In this document: in pieces, positions 48,301 through 59,235 of the stretch
Position numbering within the stretch: position 1 is the first letter of the stretch
Layout of the letters: the number at the start of each line of letters is the position of its first letter
Source: Pyrenopolyporus hunteri
Lineage: Eukaryota; Ascomycota; Sordariomycetes; Xylariales; Hypoxylaceae
NCBI GenBank assembly: GCA_902806595.1
Contig: CADCXC010000035.1
Coordinates: 124,001-188,000, forward strand
DNA length: 64,000 nucleotides
Direction of reading: 5' to 3'
Program-made: the position numbers and the translations under genes
Notes under the pieces: generated by a model
What the model was told of the DNA's origin: nothing
What the model saw: the letters and a program-made list of their open reading frames with translations, nothing else
Databases searched by the model: none

Positions 48301-49388
48301 TTGTCATATTGCAAACAGGGCATTTCGGGATGAAACGTACGTATAACCGCATGTTACATTTGCCCCTATCTTGGACGACATTCCGGTGGCGCACTCGGAT
48401 TTCGTTCCTCTCGGATTAGGTACGATCCACATTGCTGCCTCAGAAGCAAGACTCTTACTGTCTAATGTCGTAAAACATCCGCGTCATTTCCGGCTTGTGA
48501 GAGCGGGACACGCGGACGTTGCTTGCTGGAGACCGATTAATTTCCCAACCTGCTTTAGTGCCACAGGTGAGTCATCAACAATAGAAGTTACCAAACCTGT
48601 AACGAGTTGATTTGCCGTGGTTCATAGTAGTGCAATGACTCGGAATAGCATCATTTACAACTAATTGTTCAGTGGGGTCAAGGAGAAAAATCATATTGAT
48701 TTACCTTCTAGGTAAAGTCTATCTATTGCACGAAGAAACTAACGCGGATATCGAATATCGGCGACGTGGATGGAAAGGTCCATCACCACAGAAAGCCACT
48801 TTATTTCGATCACCCTCCCTCATGTTCTGTCTCCTTTCTTTTTTTTTTTGGATTTTCTAACATTTTGAAACTTTTTTTTTCCTTTTCGATTTCTTCTCAA
48901 TTAGTATTATCATTAGTTATCCTCTTGAACGCGTCAACGGGAATTAAACTGTGTAACCGGAGCAAAAGCTCCGCCGAGTTTGGGCCTGCTTCATCAGCCG
49001 TTCGTGGCGAGGCGGTGGGCAACCTATATAGGCGGGCCGCGATTCAAAGGTGCTGGTGCGAAAAGTTGCTAGAGCTCTTGGAGCTACGGGTCCACAAGGC
49101 CTTGCGATACCCTGGCTTAGGATATGCAGATGGATAGGGCGCGTGAGAGAAAAGGAAAGAAATTGGCCGCGTATGCGTGGACCGTATATATGAGGTAGGC
49201 AGCAAACCGCATCGTGTCCACTTTCCCCGGAGGTAAAAGTCCAGGGTTTCAGACCGCCATCCGACTGCTCGTTCACTGTATAGCATCCTCGACTCTCTCC
49301 AATTTCCTAGTTCCCGCGTGCGACATCTGGCCTCTGGTAACTTCTATTGTGGGTCGAGAGAGGGGAAGAGGAAGAGGGGAAATTACGG
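45327..49388. other. Gene-poor spacer
   Basis: About 4 kb with no supported gene. A short frame beginning at about 47441 (MRLKPRISLPYTLV) ends after 22 codons, and no exon chain could be built from it. GC-rich blocks at 47.5-48.2 kb look eroded rather than coding. A poly-T run lies at 48837-48850. Confidence 0.4.
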
Positions 49389-51482
49389 CTAAGGGGGTGA
49401 GCTGGGCCGAGTGCTGCCATGGAGGATGTTGGAGTAGGATAGGCTCGGCTGGCGGTTTTGTTCCGGGGAAGACGCCTTACCGTCATCTTGCACGGCGGCT
49501 TTCTCCCTGGTACGCTTCTTGAGGATTATCTTTCCGCTATGCTTCTCGACACCGTGTACAACACGTTCAGGGGGTGCCCCGGACGAGTCTGTGGGCGCAG
49601 CGGATGCGGACGCAATATCGAAAGATGATGAGCGGCCCGCGGCGACTTGGGCCCAGCAAAGTGGCTTCTTTTGTGATTCCTTCTGTATCTCTGGGGTCAG
49701 ACTCTTGCATTTTCCGTTGAGAGCAACTTCATCGATTCCAGACTCCTTTTTAGCCTCCTGATTACTGGGAGCGTCTTCAACTCGGTTTTGGACTTTGGTA
49801 GATCGGTCGACGGGCGAAGTGCTAAAAGCGACGACCTCAGCCTTGAGGGATTGCTTTGGCGGCTTTGGGTGCTCGAGTCCGGTCTTCTTGACCGTCCCTG
49901 TCAGGTTTCCGGCGGGCTTTGTATCACGCTTATCTCCCTCCGACCCAGCAGGACGTAGGCGCGATGGCTGCGGCGGAGCGGAAACAGCGGCGCCGGACGT
50001 GACACCGCCCGCGGCAACTTTACTCCAGAGGGCTGGCTTGCTCTGCGGCTTTGGGGCTCCGGATGGGGTCCCCTTGAAGTTTGCGGTTGCGAACGTCTCG
50101 TCAATAGACTTGTCCTTCTTTCCGCCTTCTGTTTTGAGGGATCGTGGAATTTGCGACTGCGTCGGAGCGGATGTGGGGTCATAGCGGAGGCTACCGGCGG
50201 AGGCCGTACGGGACGGGATACTGTTTGCGACGACCTGGCTATAGAGGGCAGGCAGTCTCCGCTGTTCTTTCTGCTTCCCGTTTTTCTCCTTCTCGCATAG
50301 AGCAGACGCGTTATCTAAACCGGCGATGCCAGTTTTAAGGACGTCGGCTTTTGCCTTGACGCCGGTGTCTTCTTCATTCGTCTTTGCGCCTCGTGTCGCC
50401 GATGCGGTTGGAGTGGTAGTATGTTTTGCAACGAACAATCCCGCTGGAGTCGAAGCCGTACAAGAAGCAGTGATAGGAACGATGGGGATGACGGGAACAA
50501 CTTTGGTCGCTGGTACGTGGTCCTTAGAAAATTTCGAGGGGCTCTTTGGAATAATTTCACCCTTCTTTTCGAATATATCAGTGACGCTTGTAGCGTCAGT
50601 GTCAGAAATCGATGTAGCAGTTGGGGAAGTAGGAGTCGTGGCTGAAGAACCCATGCCTCGATTGATGCGTTCGTTGCTAGTCGTAGTCGCGGCGTAGGAC
50701 CCCGGGGTATCGGTCGGGGACGCGATCTGCTTTCCCTTGGAATTTTCACCGGAGCTTGCTTTATCGGATTGCGATATAAAGAAATCATCGATATTCCCTA
50801 GGTTGTCGTCATCCCAGCTGTACCCAGTACGCCAGGGGGGTGTATCGGAGGGCAAACTAGAAGCTGAAGAGGGAGAAAGGTATCCCGGTGTCGTGTTCTC
50901 TTGCGCGTATCCCATAGCCGCTCCCCCTGTTCCACATGCCCCGGCCCGTCTCTCAGCATCGCGCTTGACGGCTTTTTCCTCCGAGGTATATTCAAATGCT
51001 TCGGCCGGCCAGTTTCCTACCTGACGGCCTTGCTCACTATGGATCGGAGTAAATCTGACGACGGTCTTCGGCTCAGAAAGATGCTGTGTGAAATGAGACA
51101 GGGTAGATTCGCTATTCAATGCCGGGTGGTTTGAAGGGAACGGCGCTATTTTCACCAATCCGTTATCATCGAGCGACAACCACATGTTATAGACTTTCGG
51201 AGTAGTGCCGCTCTGACATTTCGTCACCCTGGCTCGCATCATACCAGTCAGGACGGTCTGATCGGATCCCCATTGCCCCAGCGCGCCCGGCGGTACGATG
51301 TTCAAGTGTCGAGGGCGCGGCCAGCCCTCTGATGAGCAGGGGAAACAGTAGCGCGGAGAGATGAGCCTCTCGCAACGCTCCTGCTCATGGTTCGCTCCTT
51401 CGGAGTGATCCGCACAAGGGAAATGGAAGAGGACGTAAGCGCCCTGGCATTGGCTACAAAGCCAACGTTCGAAATGACACAT
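49389..51482 (-). CDS. Unrecognised 697-aa protein: N-terminal Cys/His module, disordered body with repeated hydrophobic motif
   Basis: Single long exon with a clear ATG. The first 50 residues form a probable zinc-binding module: cysteines at 2, 9, 12, 23, 37, 46 and 49 with interspersed histidines (MCHFERWLCSQC, FPCADH, YCFPC). Residues 60-110 include a fairly ordered stretch (PPGALGQWGSD, YNMWLSLDDNGLVKIAPF). The rest is low-complexity Ser/Thr/Pro/Lys-rich sequence with four spaced copies of a short motif: LPALYSQVVA (about 409), KPALWSKVAAGG (about 481), KPLCWAQVAAGR (about 605) and a degenerate PSLSYSNIL (about 679). Repeated motifs in a disordered chain suggest docking sites for a partner. 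No enzyme domain is visible. The function is unknown, but coding bias over 2.1 kb and motif conservation make it a real gene. Confidence 0.8.
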   Translation of the reverse strand: MCHFERWLCSQCQGAYVLFHFPCADHSEGANHEQERCERLISPRYCFPCSSEGWPRPRHLNIVPPGALGQWGSDQTVLTGMMRARVTKCQSGTTPKVYNMWLSLDDNGLVKIAPFPSNHPALNSESTLSHFTQHLSEPKTVVRFTPIHSEQGRQVGNWPAEAFEYTSEEKAVKRDAERRAGACGTGGAAMGYAQENTTPGYLSPSSASSLPSDTPPWRTGYSWDDDNLGNIDDFFISQSDKASSGENSKGKQIASPTDTPGSYAATTTSNERINRGMGSSATTPTSPTATSISDTDATSVTDIFEKKGEIIPKSPSKFSKDHVPATKVVPVIPIVPITASCTASTPAGLFVAKHTTTPTASATRGAKTNEEDTGVKAKADVLKTGIAGLDNASALCEKEKNGKQKEQRRLPALYSQVVANSIPSRTASAGSLRYDPTSAPTQSQIPRSLKTEGGKKDKSIDETFATANFKGTPSGAPKPQSKPALWSKVAAGGVTSGAAVSAPPQPSRLRPAGSEGDKRDTKPAGNLTGTVKKTGLEHPKPPKQSLKAEVVAFSTSPVDRSTKVQNRVEDAPSNQEAKKESGIDEVALNGKCKSLTPEIQKESQKKPLCWAQVAAGRSSSFDIASASAAPTDSSGAPPERVVHGVEKHSGKIILKKRTREKAAVQDDGKASSPEQNRQPSLSYSNILHGSTRPSSPP

Positions 51483-52923
51483 CCTTGCTGTTGGCTGTAC
51501 CTCCCTCTACTTATGGAAGGCTCTATGTTGTTTCTCGTTGATCTAACGAAGGCTATAGGGGAGTGCGCGACCCTAAAGGGTGGCCTGGCCAAAATAGCGA
51601 ACACCAGAAAATACTGGAAGGGAAAACAGTATATCTAAAAGAGGAGAAACGTATGCGTCCGCTCAGATGCGAGGATTTGGTAAGAAAGAAGGGCGCGATA
51701 AATTGCGAGTGGATGCGCGGTACGAAATTGTGTAGAGGTGTGGGTGCGTTGTTTGTGGAAGGAAAGAAAGAGGTCTCTGATTCATGCTCTTGGAGAAGTT
51801 TTTTCCTCAAGAGCCTTGTTTGTCAGTTGCCTGGCAATCTTTCAGATTCCGTGGCGCCGACCGGTCAGTAGTTGACTGACTTGTCGGTATCGACCTAGGG
51901 CGATGTTGTTGCGCAGGAGTGACCGGTGATTGGGGTGGCTGTTGAGAGCCGCAAAAAATGGGCACTGCACAAGTGCTATTTCTTGTTGCACATACCATAA
52001 ATCGACGACACGCGGGGTGTTTTTGGTAGGTACATGGTAGTTTTGGCACTGGTACGTTTGTTCTCCGTTGCTTCCTCATATGCCGGGTACTTGACAGCAT
52101 ATCGCCTATTTTGATAAGTGTCCGTGTTGAGCGACACAAAAAGAACCCGGGGGGTTACCTGACTCACCCATTGAAGAGCTATTTCAAGATGGTGACAGTG
52201 GAAGGAGTCATCCAAGGACTGGCAGCAACCCGGGTATTTCCACATAAAGTACCTAGGTAGGCAGGTAGGTACCTAGGTAAATCAAGAGACAGCAAGCGGT
52301 GTACATAACGTTACCTAGACAACGGAGTTCAGATCAATCAAAGCATACAGCGACTTTATTATATCAGGTACCTGGATGACACCAAGTTTTCTTTCTGCTC
52401 GTGATACAATCCAAGTCCATTCATGTCTTCGCTACGGGTGATTTAAGAGAACATATCTAGGTACCTAACCAAGGTTTAGCACAACCCCTATTTTAAAATA
52501 GTAGTTTAGAGGAAAGTCCTCCCCCTTTATTTCAGACCTAGCTCAAATGGACCAAGCTCATAGGGTTTACCATGTAATTATCAGCGAAGATCCGTTACGA
52601 AATATCGTTTGCAGTATTTATTGTCCCCGAATATCATTCCAAGAGGCATGTGTGAGCTAACGTAATGAAGTGTGATGTATGGAGTTCTCCTTCGAGATAT
52701 GACAGCCTTAAAGGGGTCTAATATCGCGAGTTAGCCATAAGGAGAAAGAGAGAAGAACTGTACTGCACGGGACATCCCAAGGAAGCAGACCTCCTACCCC
52801 AGTCATCATACCTAGTGGGTCAGAAAAAGAGAACATAGTTCTTATATATCCATACAACGTGAGAATCCAAAAGGAGACCAATATTGACCCAAAGTAACAA
52901 CATATGGAAAAAAATACTTCTGC
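51483..52923. other. Intergenic spacer
   Basis: Upstream flank of the 697-aa orphan, then DNA with TAGGTACC text around 52245-52280 and no supported gene. Confidence 0.45.
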
Positions 52924-53022
52924 CTCCGAATCGGGGAATCGAACCCCGGGCCTGGCGGATCACTCAAGTTACTAGTTGACAATCATGAGAGCACCAAATG
53001 TTAGCCACTACACCAATTCGGA
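52924..53022 (-). tRNA. tRNA-Glu (anticodon CTC) with 27-nt intron
   Basis: The minus strand folds as a complete cloverleaf. The acceptor stem TCCGAAT pairs with ATTCGGA (52925-52931 with 53016-53022). The D stem is GTGT/ACAT and the anticodon stem TGGTG/CGCCA. The anticodon loop reads C-T-CTC-A-C once a 27-nt intron after position 37 is removed. The variable loop has four bases and the T arm is CGGGG-TTCGATT-CCCCG. The discriminator base is G at 52924. Intron placement at 37/38 is the standard position for nuclear tRNA splicing endonuclease. The anticodon CTC assigns glutamate. Confidence 0.93.
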
Positions 53023-55260
53023 TGTTCTAGATGAAAAATATTTACTGATGGATAAGATTTTATAGCAAACCTAGGGTATGAGCCTTAGTTTTCCCCACTA
53101 GCGCTGAATTCGCAGGCGTTGAATGTGGATCGCACGATTAGGCCGTGGATGTCCTTTAGTTTCCAAGAACTTAGGGCTAGGTGAAATTTTCATTAGTAGC
53201 CTTAATTTATATGATTAATTACGTCTATTACCTAATTACAATTTAAGAGATACTTTCAGCAAACGTGAAATGTGATTAATAGTTTCTCACTTTGTGGGTG
53301 GTGTATTTTACTCAAATACTACGTTGCGCCCTTTCCAAGTGAAGACCATCAATGTATCTCTCGGATCAACTAAGGGCGAATCGAGGTGGTCGATAACATA
53401 TTACGGTGCTTGAAAACTCTTTTAATGGGTTCTAGTGAGGGAAAGGACTACGTTTTTGCACGAGCTATCAAAATGTCGAAGCCGAAGACCTAGGTATATA
53501 TCCTGAATGAGGACAAGGGCATATGTCTCATATGTCCGCAACACGACAACTGCATTCTGGTTCTTATTGACCTAATAATCACCAACCGCTTGCTGAATCA
53601 GTATGCGGTTCCTGGGGTGTGACAAGGACTGAAGAGAAGAGCGTAAAATTCATCAATTTATCTAATAATTCTCTTTCGTCCAAAGAGCCATGGTTCGTCC
53701 CCCTTCTTCTTTCGAAGGAGGAGTCGGTTGGGTATATAACCTCAGTCTCGGGCCACTCTAAGCGCCGTACGAATGTATGTTGGGAGTTAATGCGTATGAG
53801 ATACATGTCATCAGGCCACTATTCATCCAATAGCCATAATACAATCTATCCATCGCTTCCAAACGGTATGCGTTGGCAAGTATCCAGCCTCGGCACGTAC
53901 AACTGTAGATGCGTAGCCAACGCTAGTAAATCATGTCGAAGACTTTTATATCCTCGACTATCTAAGTCGCTCATATAAGGATAGCCTTGGTAGCCGTGAA
54001 TTCGTTATTCTCGGGCATGTTATGAATACTTATATATGCTCACTAGACGAATAATACTACGGATCTACAAACAGTGGGATGCCGAGGTTATCTGGTAGTC
54101 GAAATAAAAGCAATAGGTACTTAGATCTTGGGTGAGAACGAATTACATATCGCTAAATAATTTATCTCTTGGAAATCTAAGTAAATGAGGATATTTATCT
54201 ACCGATCTCCTTGAGACTCCCGAGTATAAGGGATCATCTAGAATAAGTAGATATTGCTACCTAAGGTCGTAACGCTGACACTACTGTTAGTATTGGCATA
54301 CGGTGTGAGTTCTCGCCCCCAGCAGGCTACGCGTCCCCTTGAGTGATATCTTTCGTGCTACTTCGCTTTACCGGACCCCCCAATTTTCACCGTGTGTTAC
54401 GTTTGTATCCAGCGAGAAGAGTTGTCCGGTTTGTCAGCCCCGGGCAATTATTCTACCCCAAGGATCTACTAGTTATAAATGCGTGGGGATTGAACTGCGG
54501 CGGGAATCAATGGTTCCTCTATTCTGTTAGTTAAGGTGGATATGAATTGTAGAACCAAGGAGTCACGGGACTTGTAGCATCGGGATCTCCAACGGGAGGG
54601 TTCATTCGAGTATAGCTGGTCTGGAAGCTTATCTGAATATTGGTATGGGGGAATCGATCCCAAAACTAATCCAGTCATAGCGTCGGAAATCTGTAGGATC
54701 CTATATTTCATACAGAGGTATGTCGTCAGCATCGTATCGATCCGAAAGCATCTCCGAGGTTACGGTTACGTTACCTCATGAGGGGAAGCGACCTATGGTG
54801 AAGGATAATAATAGGTGGATAAAGGATGGGGGAGGATAGTGGTTCTTGGTGGAGAGCGCTAATGCTCCGTAGCTTTAACAATAATGGATCTACTTTGCGG
54901 GGAAAGATACGGGGAAGCAAACTGGGGTTCGAACATATGAAAATAAAAATAAATCGTTTATTCATAAATCAAATAATTTAATAGCTTTTATAATATATCG
55001 AATGTTTAAAATGAACTCGATATTGAATTAAGTTAATACTTTATACCTGAAAGTGTTTACTTTTATAAATGGAAGGAGATTATAGTTTTTAAAATTAAAA
55101 AGAATTATTAAGTCAATTTAATTCTACTTAAGCCACAATTTCCCCTCGACGTGACCTATATATTTCGCCCTCTCCACCTTACCTTCCTTCCTTTCTCTAT
55201 TTCCTATTAGTACTATAAATCTAAGTATCAAGATTAAGAATTATATCACTACCGTCTATC
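53023..55260. other. AT-rich gene-poor DNA
   Basis: No supported gene. The interval 54930-55140 is strongly AT-rich (long A/T runs, almost no CG) and stands out from its neighbours, resembling a small RIP-type or low-complexity island. The region ends in the promoter of the cyclase-family gene, with CT-rich text at 55160-55200. Confidence 0.5.
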
Positions 55261-56650
55261 ATGGACCTTCCTCTGAGAAAGGATTTACGACCTAAGGATG
55301 GCGAGCCTGAAGACTCGGCGTGGATATGGGGAAGTGACGACGAAGTTTGTGGCCCCTCGCTTGAGATAAACGGGACTGGGAAATGCTCACTGACGCCGCT
55401 CAAAGCTGGGCAGATTGAATCTGCAAACCCCCGAAAGGGTCAAGAAGGCGTTAGAAACGGTCATCTCCGGAGAGACCATTCCTCTTGGGTCAGCAACGTT
55501 TCTTGATATTTTGAGGAAATGATTTGGTTAGAGGATAGAGAACCTATTACTAACTTTCGTTAGCTTGCCGTTCGACCAAGTCAGTCCACCCTGCTACCAT
55601 CGGATGGCTTTTAAACATCATATTCATCCCGTGGGTCATATTGGATTTGACGACACTTATGAAATGAACCCTCAAAGTACATCCCAGTGGGATGGATTCC
55701 GCCACGTAAGTTTGAACTACGAACTAGGGAGCTAGTGGTTGCTATCAATACTAATCTGGTTAGTTTTCGCACTTCTCTTCGGGATACTTCTATAACAAGG
55801 TCAGTTTTACCTACCTGGGTATCTACTAAGTCATCTTGAATCAGATGACCTAAACTCCTGATATAGACAAGGTTTGAGGACATCTACGGCGAAAACGCTT
55901 CGACGAGATGTGGTATGCAAGCGTGGGCTACTCGCGGTATTGCCGGTAGAGGTCTTCTCCTGGACTATGCCCGCTACGCCGAGGCAAACAATATCAAGCC
56001 GGTATATTACGACAACTTCAAGATCACTTACAAGGACCTTGTAAACGTAGCGAAAGCGCAGGGGATTGACCTGAGGCCCGCGGCACAAGGAGGTGACGTC
56101 CAGATTGGAGATATTTTGCTTGTTAGATCTGGCTTCATCAAGAACGCGAACTCGCTCTCGTATGAAGAGAGGGCGCCTCGTCACCTAGGGGAAAGTCGGT
56201 GGGATCATACCGATGGGCAGCGGTATATAGGCGTAGAGCAGAGCGAGGAGATGCTTGATTTCTTGCATGATTCCTACTTCTCCGGGGTAGCAGGGGATCA
56301 TCCGGCCTTCGAGGCGTGGCCAACGGATAAAGGTACGTTAAGATTACTACTCCGAGATGTTTGGGTCGGAATGCATTACTAACATGCCTCACCTGATGTT
56401 AGACTATTACCTCCACGAGAAGCTCATCGCTCTTTGGGGATGTCCCATAGGCGAGCTCTGGGACCTTGAGAAACTCGCGGACAAGTGTGCCGAGAGGAAG
56501 AGATGGACATTCTTCCTCACCAGTGCGCCAAACCACGTGATAGGTATGTTGAATATTCGAACTAGTAGTTGATGTTGGCGTCTGTGTATTAACGAGTGTA
56601 ATCTTCTAGGAGGAATAGCGACCACGGCGAATGCTCTGGCTATCGTATGA
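55261..56650 (+). CDS. Cyclase-family metal-dependent hydrolase (kynurenine-formamidase-like fold)
   Basis: Seven exons: 55261..55344, 55406..55488, 55564..55705, 55764..55799, 55867..56332, 56403..56543 and 56610..56650, 330 aa. All introns are GT-AG and 57-75 nt long. Exon 4 is only 36 nt (FSHFSSGYFYNK). Spliced text matches fungal members of the cyclase family (PF04199): LPLRKDLRPKDGEPEDSAW, GRLNLQTPERVKKALETV, LPFDQVSPPCYHRMAFKHH, QWDGFRHFSHF, GIAGRGLLLDYARYAEANN, GDILLVRSGFI, and AGDHPAFEAWP. The C-terminus is TSAPNHVIGGIATTANALAIV. In this fold a His/Asp cluster binds a metal and hydrolyses amides or cyclic substrates. The bacterial HGTHxDxPxH motif is replaced by the fungal QWDGFRH form, so the substrate cannot be predicted. 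Acceptor choice before exon 5 (TATAG, not ACAAG) is set by the frame. Confidence 0.88.
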
Positions 56651-57281
56651 GGCGGGCGAGTTGGCTGCGCTGCTTTGTTTGCAACTTAAAGGGGGGGGGC
56701 TTGATTTTATGGGAGTGGACTCCGTACGCGAGGGAATAAGGGGGGAATCATCTTTATATTGGAAAGCTACCACAATTTTTCCTTCAATTTATTGCTTTGA
56801 GTTCCTTTTCTATTTTCTTCGTAGGAAAGTTGGTTGGTTGGTACGTTATATGTTGATGTTTTCTGGTGGTGTTCTAGGGGAAGATGGGATGAGCTTGCCG
56901 GGCACTTGGAGGTACCGTTAGCTATCTAATCTAGTAGCTTACCTCATTCCTTAAAATTACATAATTGCGACAAGCGATGGCCGATGGTTCTTATCTCCAT
57001 GTGACTCTCCTTTATCGTGATGACCAAAAGCTTAGGCGCTTGGGCCAATGGAATTCGGACGGCGCAAGGCAGCGCCGAGCTTCGTCGCCTCGCATCTACG
57101 TATCTTAATCTGCGTATCTTAAAGCTTCCTTTCCATCATCAACCGCCAATACCTGTATTCGTCCACGAACCGCATCTTAAAAACAGAATTCGCCGAAGGA
57201 CCCTGCTTGTACAAATTCCCGGTCCTCCTGTACTTTCTTCTTGTTTAGCAACTATTTATCAACCAAGAAAGTCCAGGCATT
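56651..57281 (+). promoter_or_regulatory. Intergenic spacer carrying the RPN5 promoter
   Basis: The 3' flank of the cyclase gene and upstream region of RPN5. No proteasome-type control element can be assigned with confidence by eye. Confidence 0.4.
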
Positions 57282-58923
57282 ATGGCGGACGCAGCTCTGA
57301 AGCCTGAAAAGGACTTCACCAAGGAAGCTGATGTTCAAATCAGCGAAGCGGAGAAGCTTGCTAAGGTGCGCTCATGTCCGCGGTGAGCGCCGTAATTATT
57401 GTCGGCTAATTAAATACCGTAGAACGATATCCAAGCAGCTATCGACAAGCTTACTGCCTTCGAGAAGCAAACCCGACAGGTCAGCTGTCCCGGACCTCTC
57501 ACAGTCGTTCCCAGCTAAATGTCATATTCTATAGGCCTCCGACCTTGCCTCTACATCCCGGACTTTAATTGCGATATGCACAATCTGCAAAAATGCCGGA
57601 AACTGGAGTCTACTCAACGACCAGGTCTTGGTCTTCTCCAAGAAGCATGGCCAACTTAAACAAGCCATCACCAAGATGGTCCAGACCGTCATGTCTTTCC
57701 TCGACGACACGCCCAATCTGGACATCAAGCTTTCCGTCATCGAGACCCTGCGCACCGTGACCGAGGGCAAGATATTCGTCGAGGTCGAGCGGGCTCGCGT
57801 GACCAAGATCCTGTCGGACATCAAGAAGCAGCAGGGCGACCTCAAGTCTGCGATGGACATATTATGCGAGTTGCAAGTGGAGACCTTTGGCTCGATGTCG
57901 AGACGCGAGAAGACGGAGTTCATACTTGCCCAAGTCGCGCTATGTATCGAGAACGGCGACTGGACACAAGCTGGCATCCTTAGTCGCAAGATCAGCACCA
58001 GGTATCTAGCTCGAAAGCCGAAGAAGACGCCGGAGCAGCTGGAGAAGGAGAAGAAGGCCCGTGAAGAAAAGCTGAAGCGCGGGGAAGAGGTTCCTCCCGA
58101 GCAGGAAGATGACACCACGGACCTGAAGCTGGCCTACTATGAACAGCAGATTACCCTGGCAAAGCACGACGACAAGTATCTCGACGCCTGCAAACACTAT
58201 AGACAAGTGCTGGACACTGAGGCTGTCGAGGAAGACCCCTCGAAACTGCTACCCGTGCGTTGATCCTACCGATTTAATATGTACGGCTTCTCTAACCCTA
58301 ACTAGGTCCTACAACGCATCATCTATTTCGTCATACTCGCCCCCCACGACAACGAACAGCATGACCTTCTCCAGCGCATCTACCGCGATACCCGAAATAC
58401 CCAAATCCCCATCGATGCTTCGCTGCTCAAGTTATTCACAGTACATGAATTGATGCGATGGCCCGAGGTCGCTAAGCAATACGGCCCTCACCTCTGCGCG
58501 ACGGACATCTTCGACGAACGTCCGAACCAGTCAGGGGACGAGAAGGCCTACCAGCGATGGCAGGATCTGCGCAAGCGCGTCATCGAGCACAATGTCAGGG
58601 TTGTTGCGAAGTACTACACCCGCATCGGCATGAAGCGCTTGACCCAGCTCCTCGACCTGACGGAGGACGAGACGGAGAAGTACATCAGCGAACTGGTATG
58701 TTCTAAGACGGTCTTTGCTCGTATCGATCGACCGGCGCGCATAGTAAGCTTCGCCAAGCCTAGAGATGTCGATGATATTCTCAACGAGTGGAGCCACAAT
58801 ATGAAGAGCCTGCTCGGCTTGCTGGAGCGTGTGGATCACCTCATTACGAAAGAGGAGATGATGGCTAGAATCCAGCCCGGCGCGAAAGAGGGCAAAGAAA
58901 AGAAGGGTAAGAAGAAGGCGTGA
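57282..58923 (+). CDS. RPN5: 26S proteasome regulatory particle lid subunit Rpn5 (PSMD12)
   Basis: Four exons: 57282..57365, 57423..57479, 57535..58254 and 58306..58923, 492 aa. Introns are 51-57 nt; intron 3 has CTAAC then ACTAG. Rpn5 is a PCI-domain scaffold of the proteasome lid, in nucleus and cytoplasm, and in some fungi is shared with the COP9 signalosome. The N-terminus is helical repeat sequence (EKDFTKEADVQISEAEKLAK, TICKNAGNWSLLNDQV, HGQLKQAITKMVQTVMSFLDD). A charged insertion (about 225-255: RKPKKTPEQLEKEKKAREEK) is usual in fungal Rpn5. The C-terminal PCI/winged-helix part has KYYTRIGMKRLTQLLDLTEDE and FAKPRDVDDILNEWSHNM. The tail is Lys-rich and probably flexible. It is convergent with the Fsh1-like gene, with 312 bp between stops. 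Confidence 0.95.
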
Positions 58924-59235
58924 TGATTAGTTTTACGAGAACACGGTTTAGGAGAGATAATTCTATCGGAGCTGAACAGGGCTTTGCTTTCGAGGCACAG
59001 CACAGCATAGATTTGCATCGAAAAAATGCGAATGTACAATACTTAGATTAGGAGGCGTACAATGCCCGTGGAGAACCGGATTGCCTTCTATATCTCGATT
59101 CTTCTACGCTCGGTCGTGTAGTCGTGCCTGTCCGTGACCCCCGACTCTAGGTCTAGGTCTAAGTCTAGTTCTACTCTTCGTATACCTCCCTAATTCTCTT
59201 ACTTCCTCCACCGTATCATACCTCCTACCCCTTAT
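58924..59235. other. Convergent 3' spacer
   Basis: The 312-bp interval between the RPN5 and Fsh1-like stop codons, presumably 3' untranslated sequence of both. It contains a short imperfect tandem repeat of TAGGTC/TAAGTC at about 59145-59170. Confidence 0.5.
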
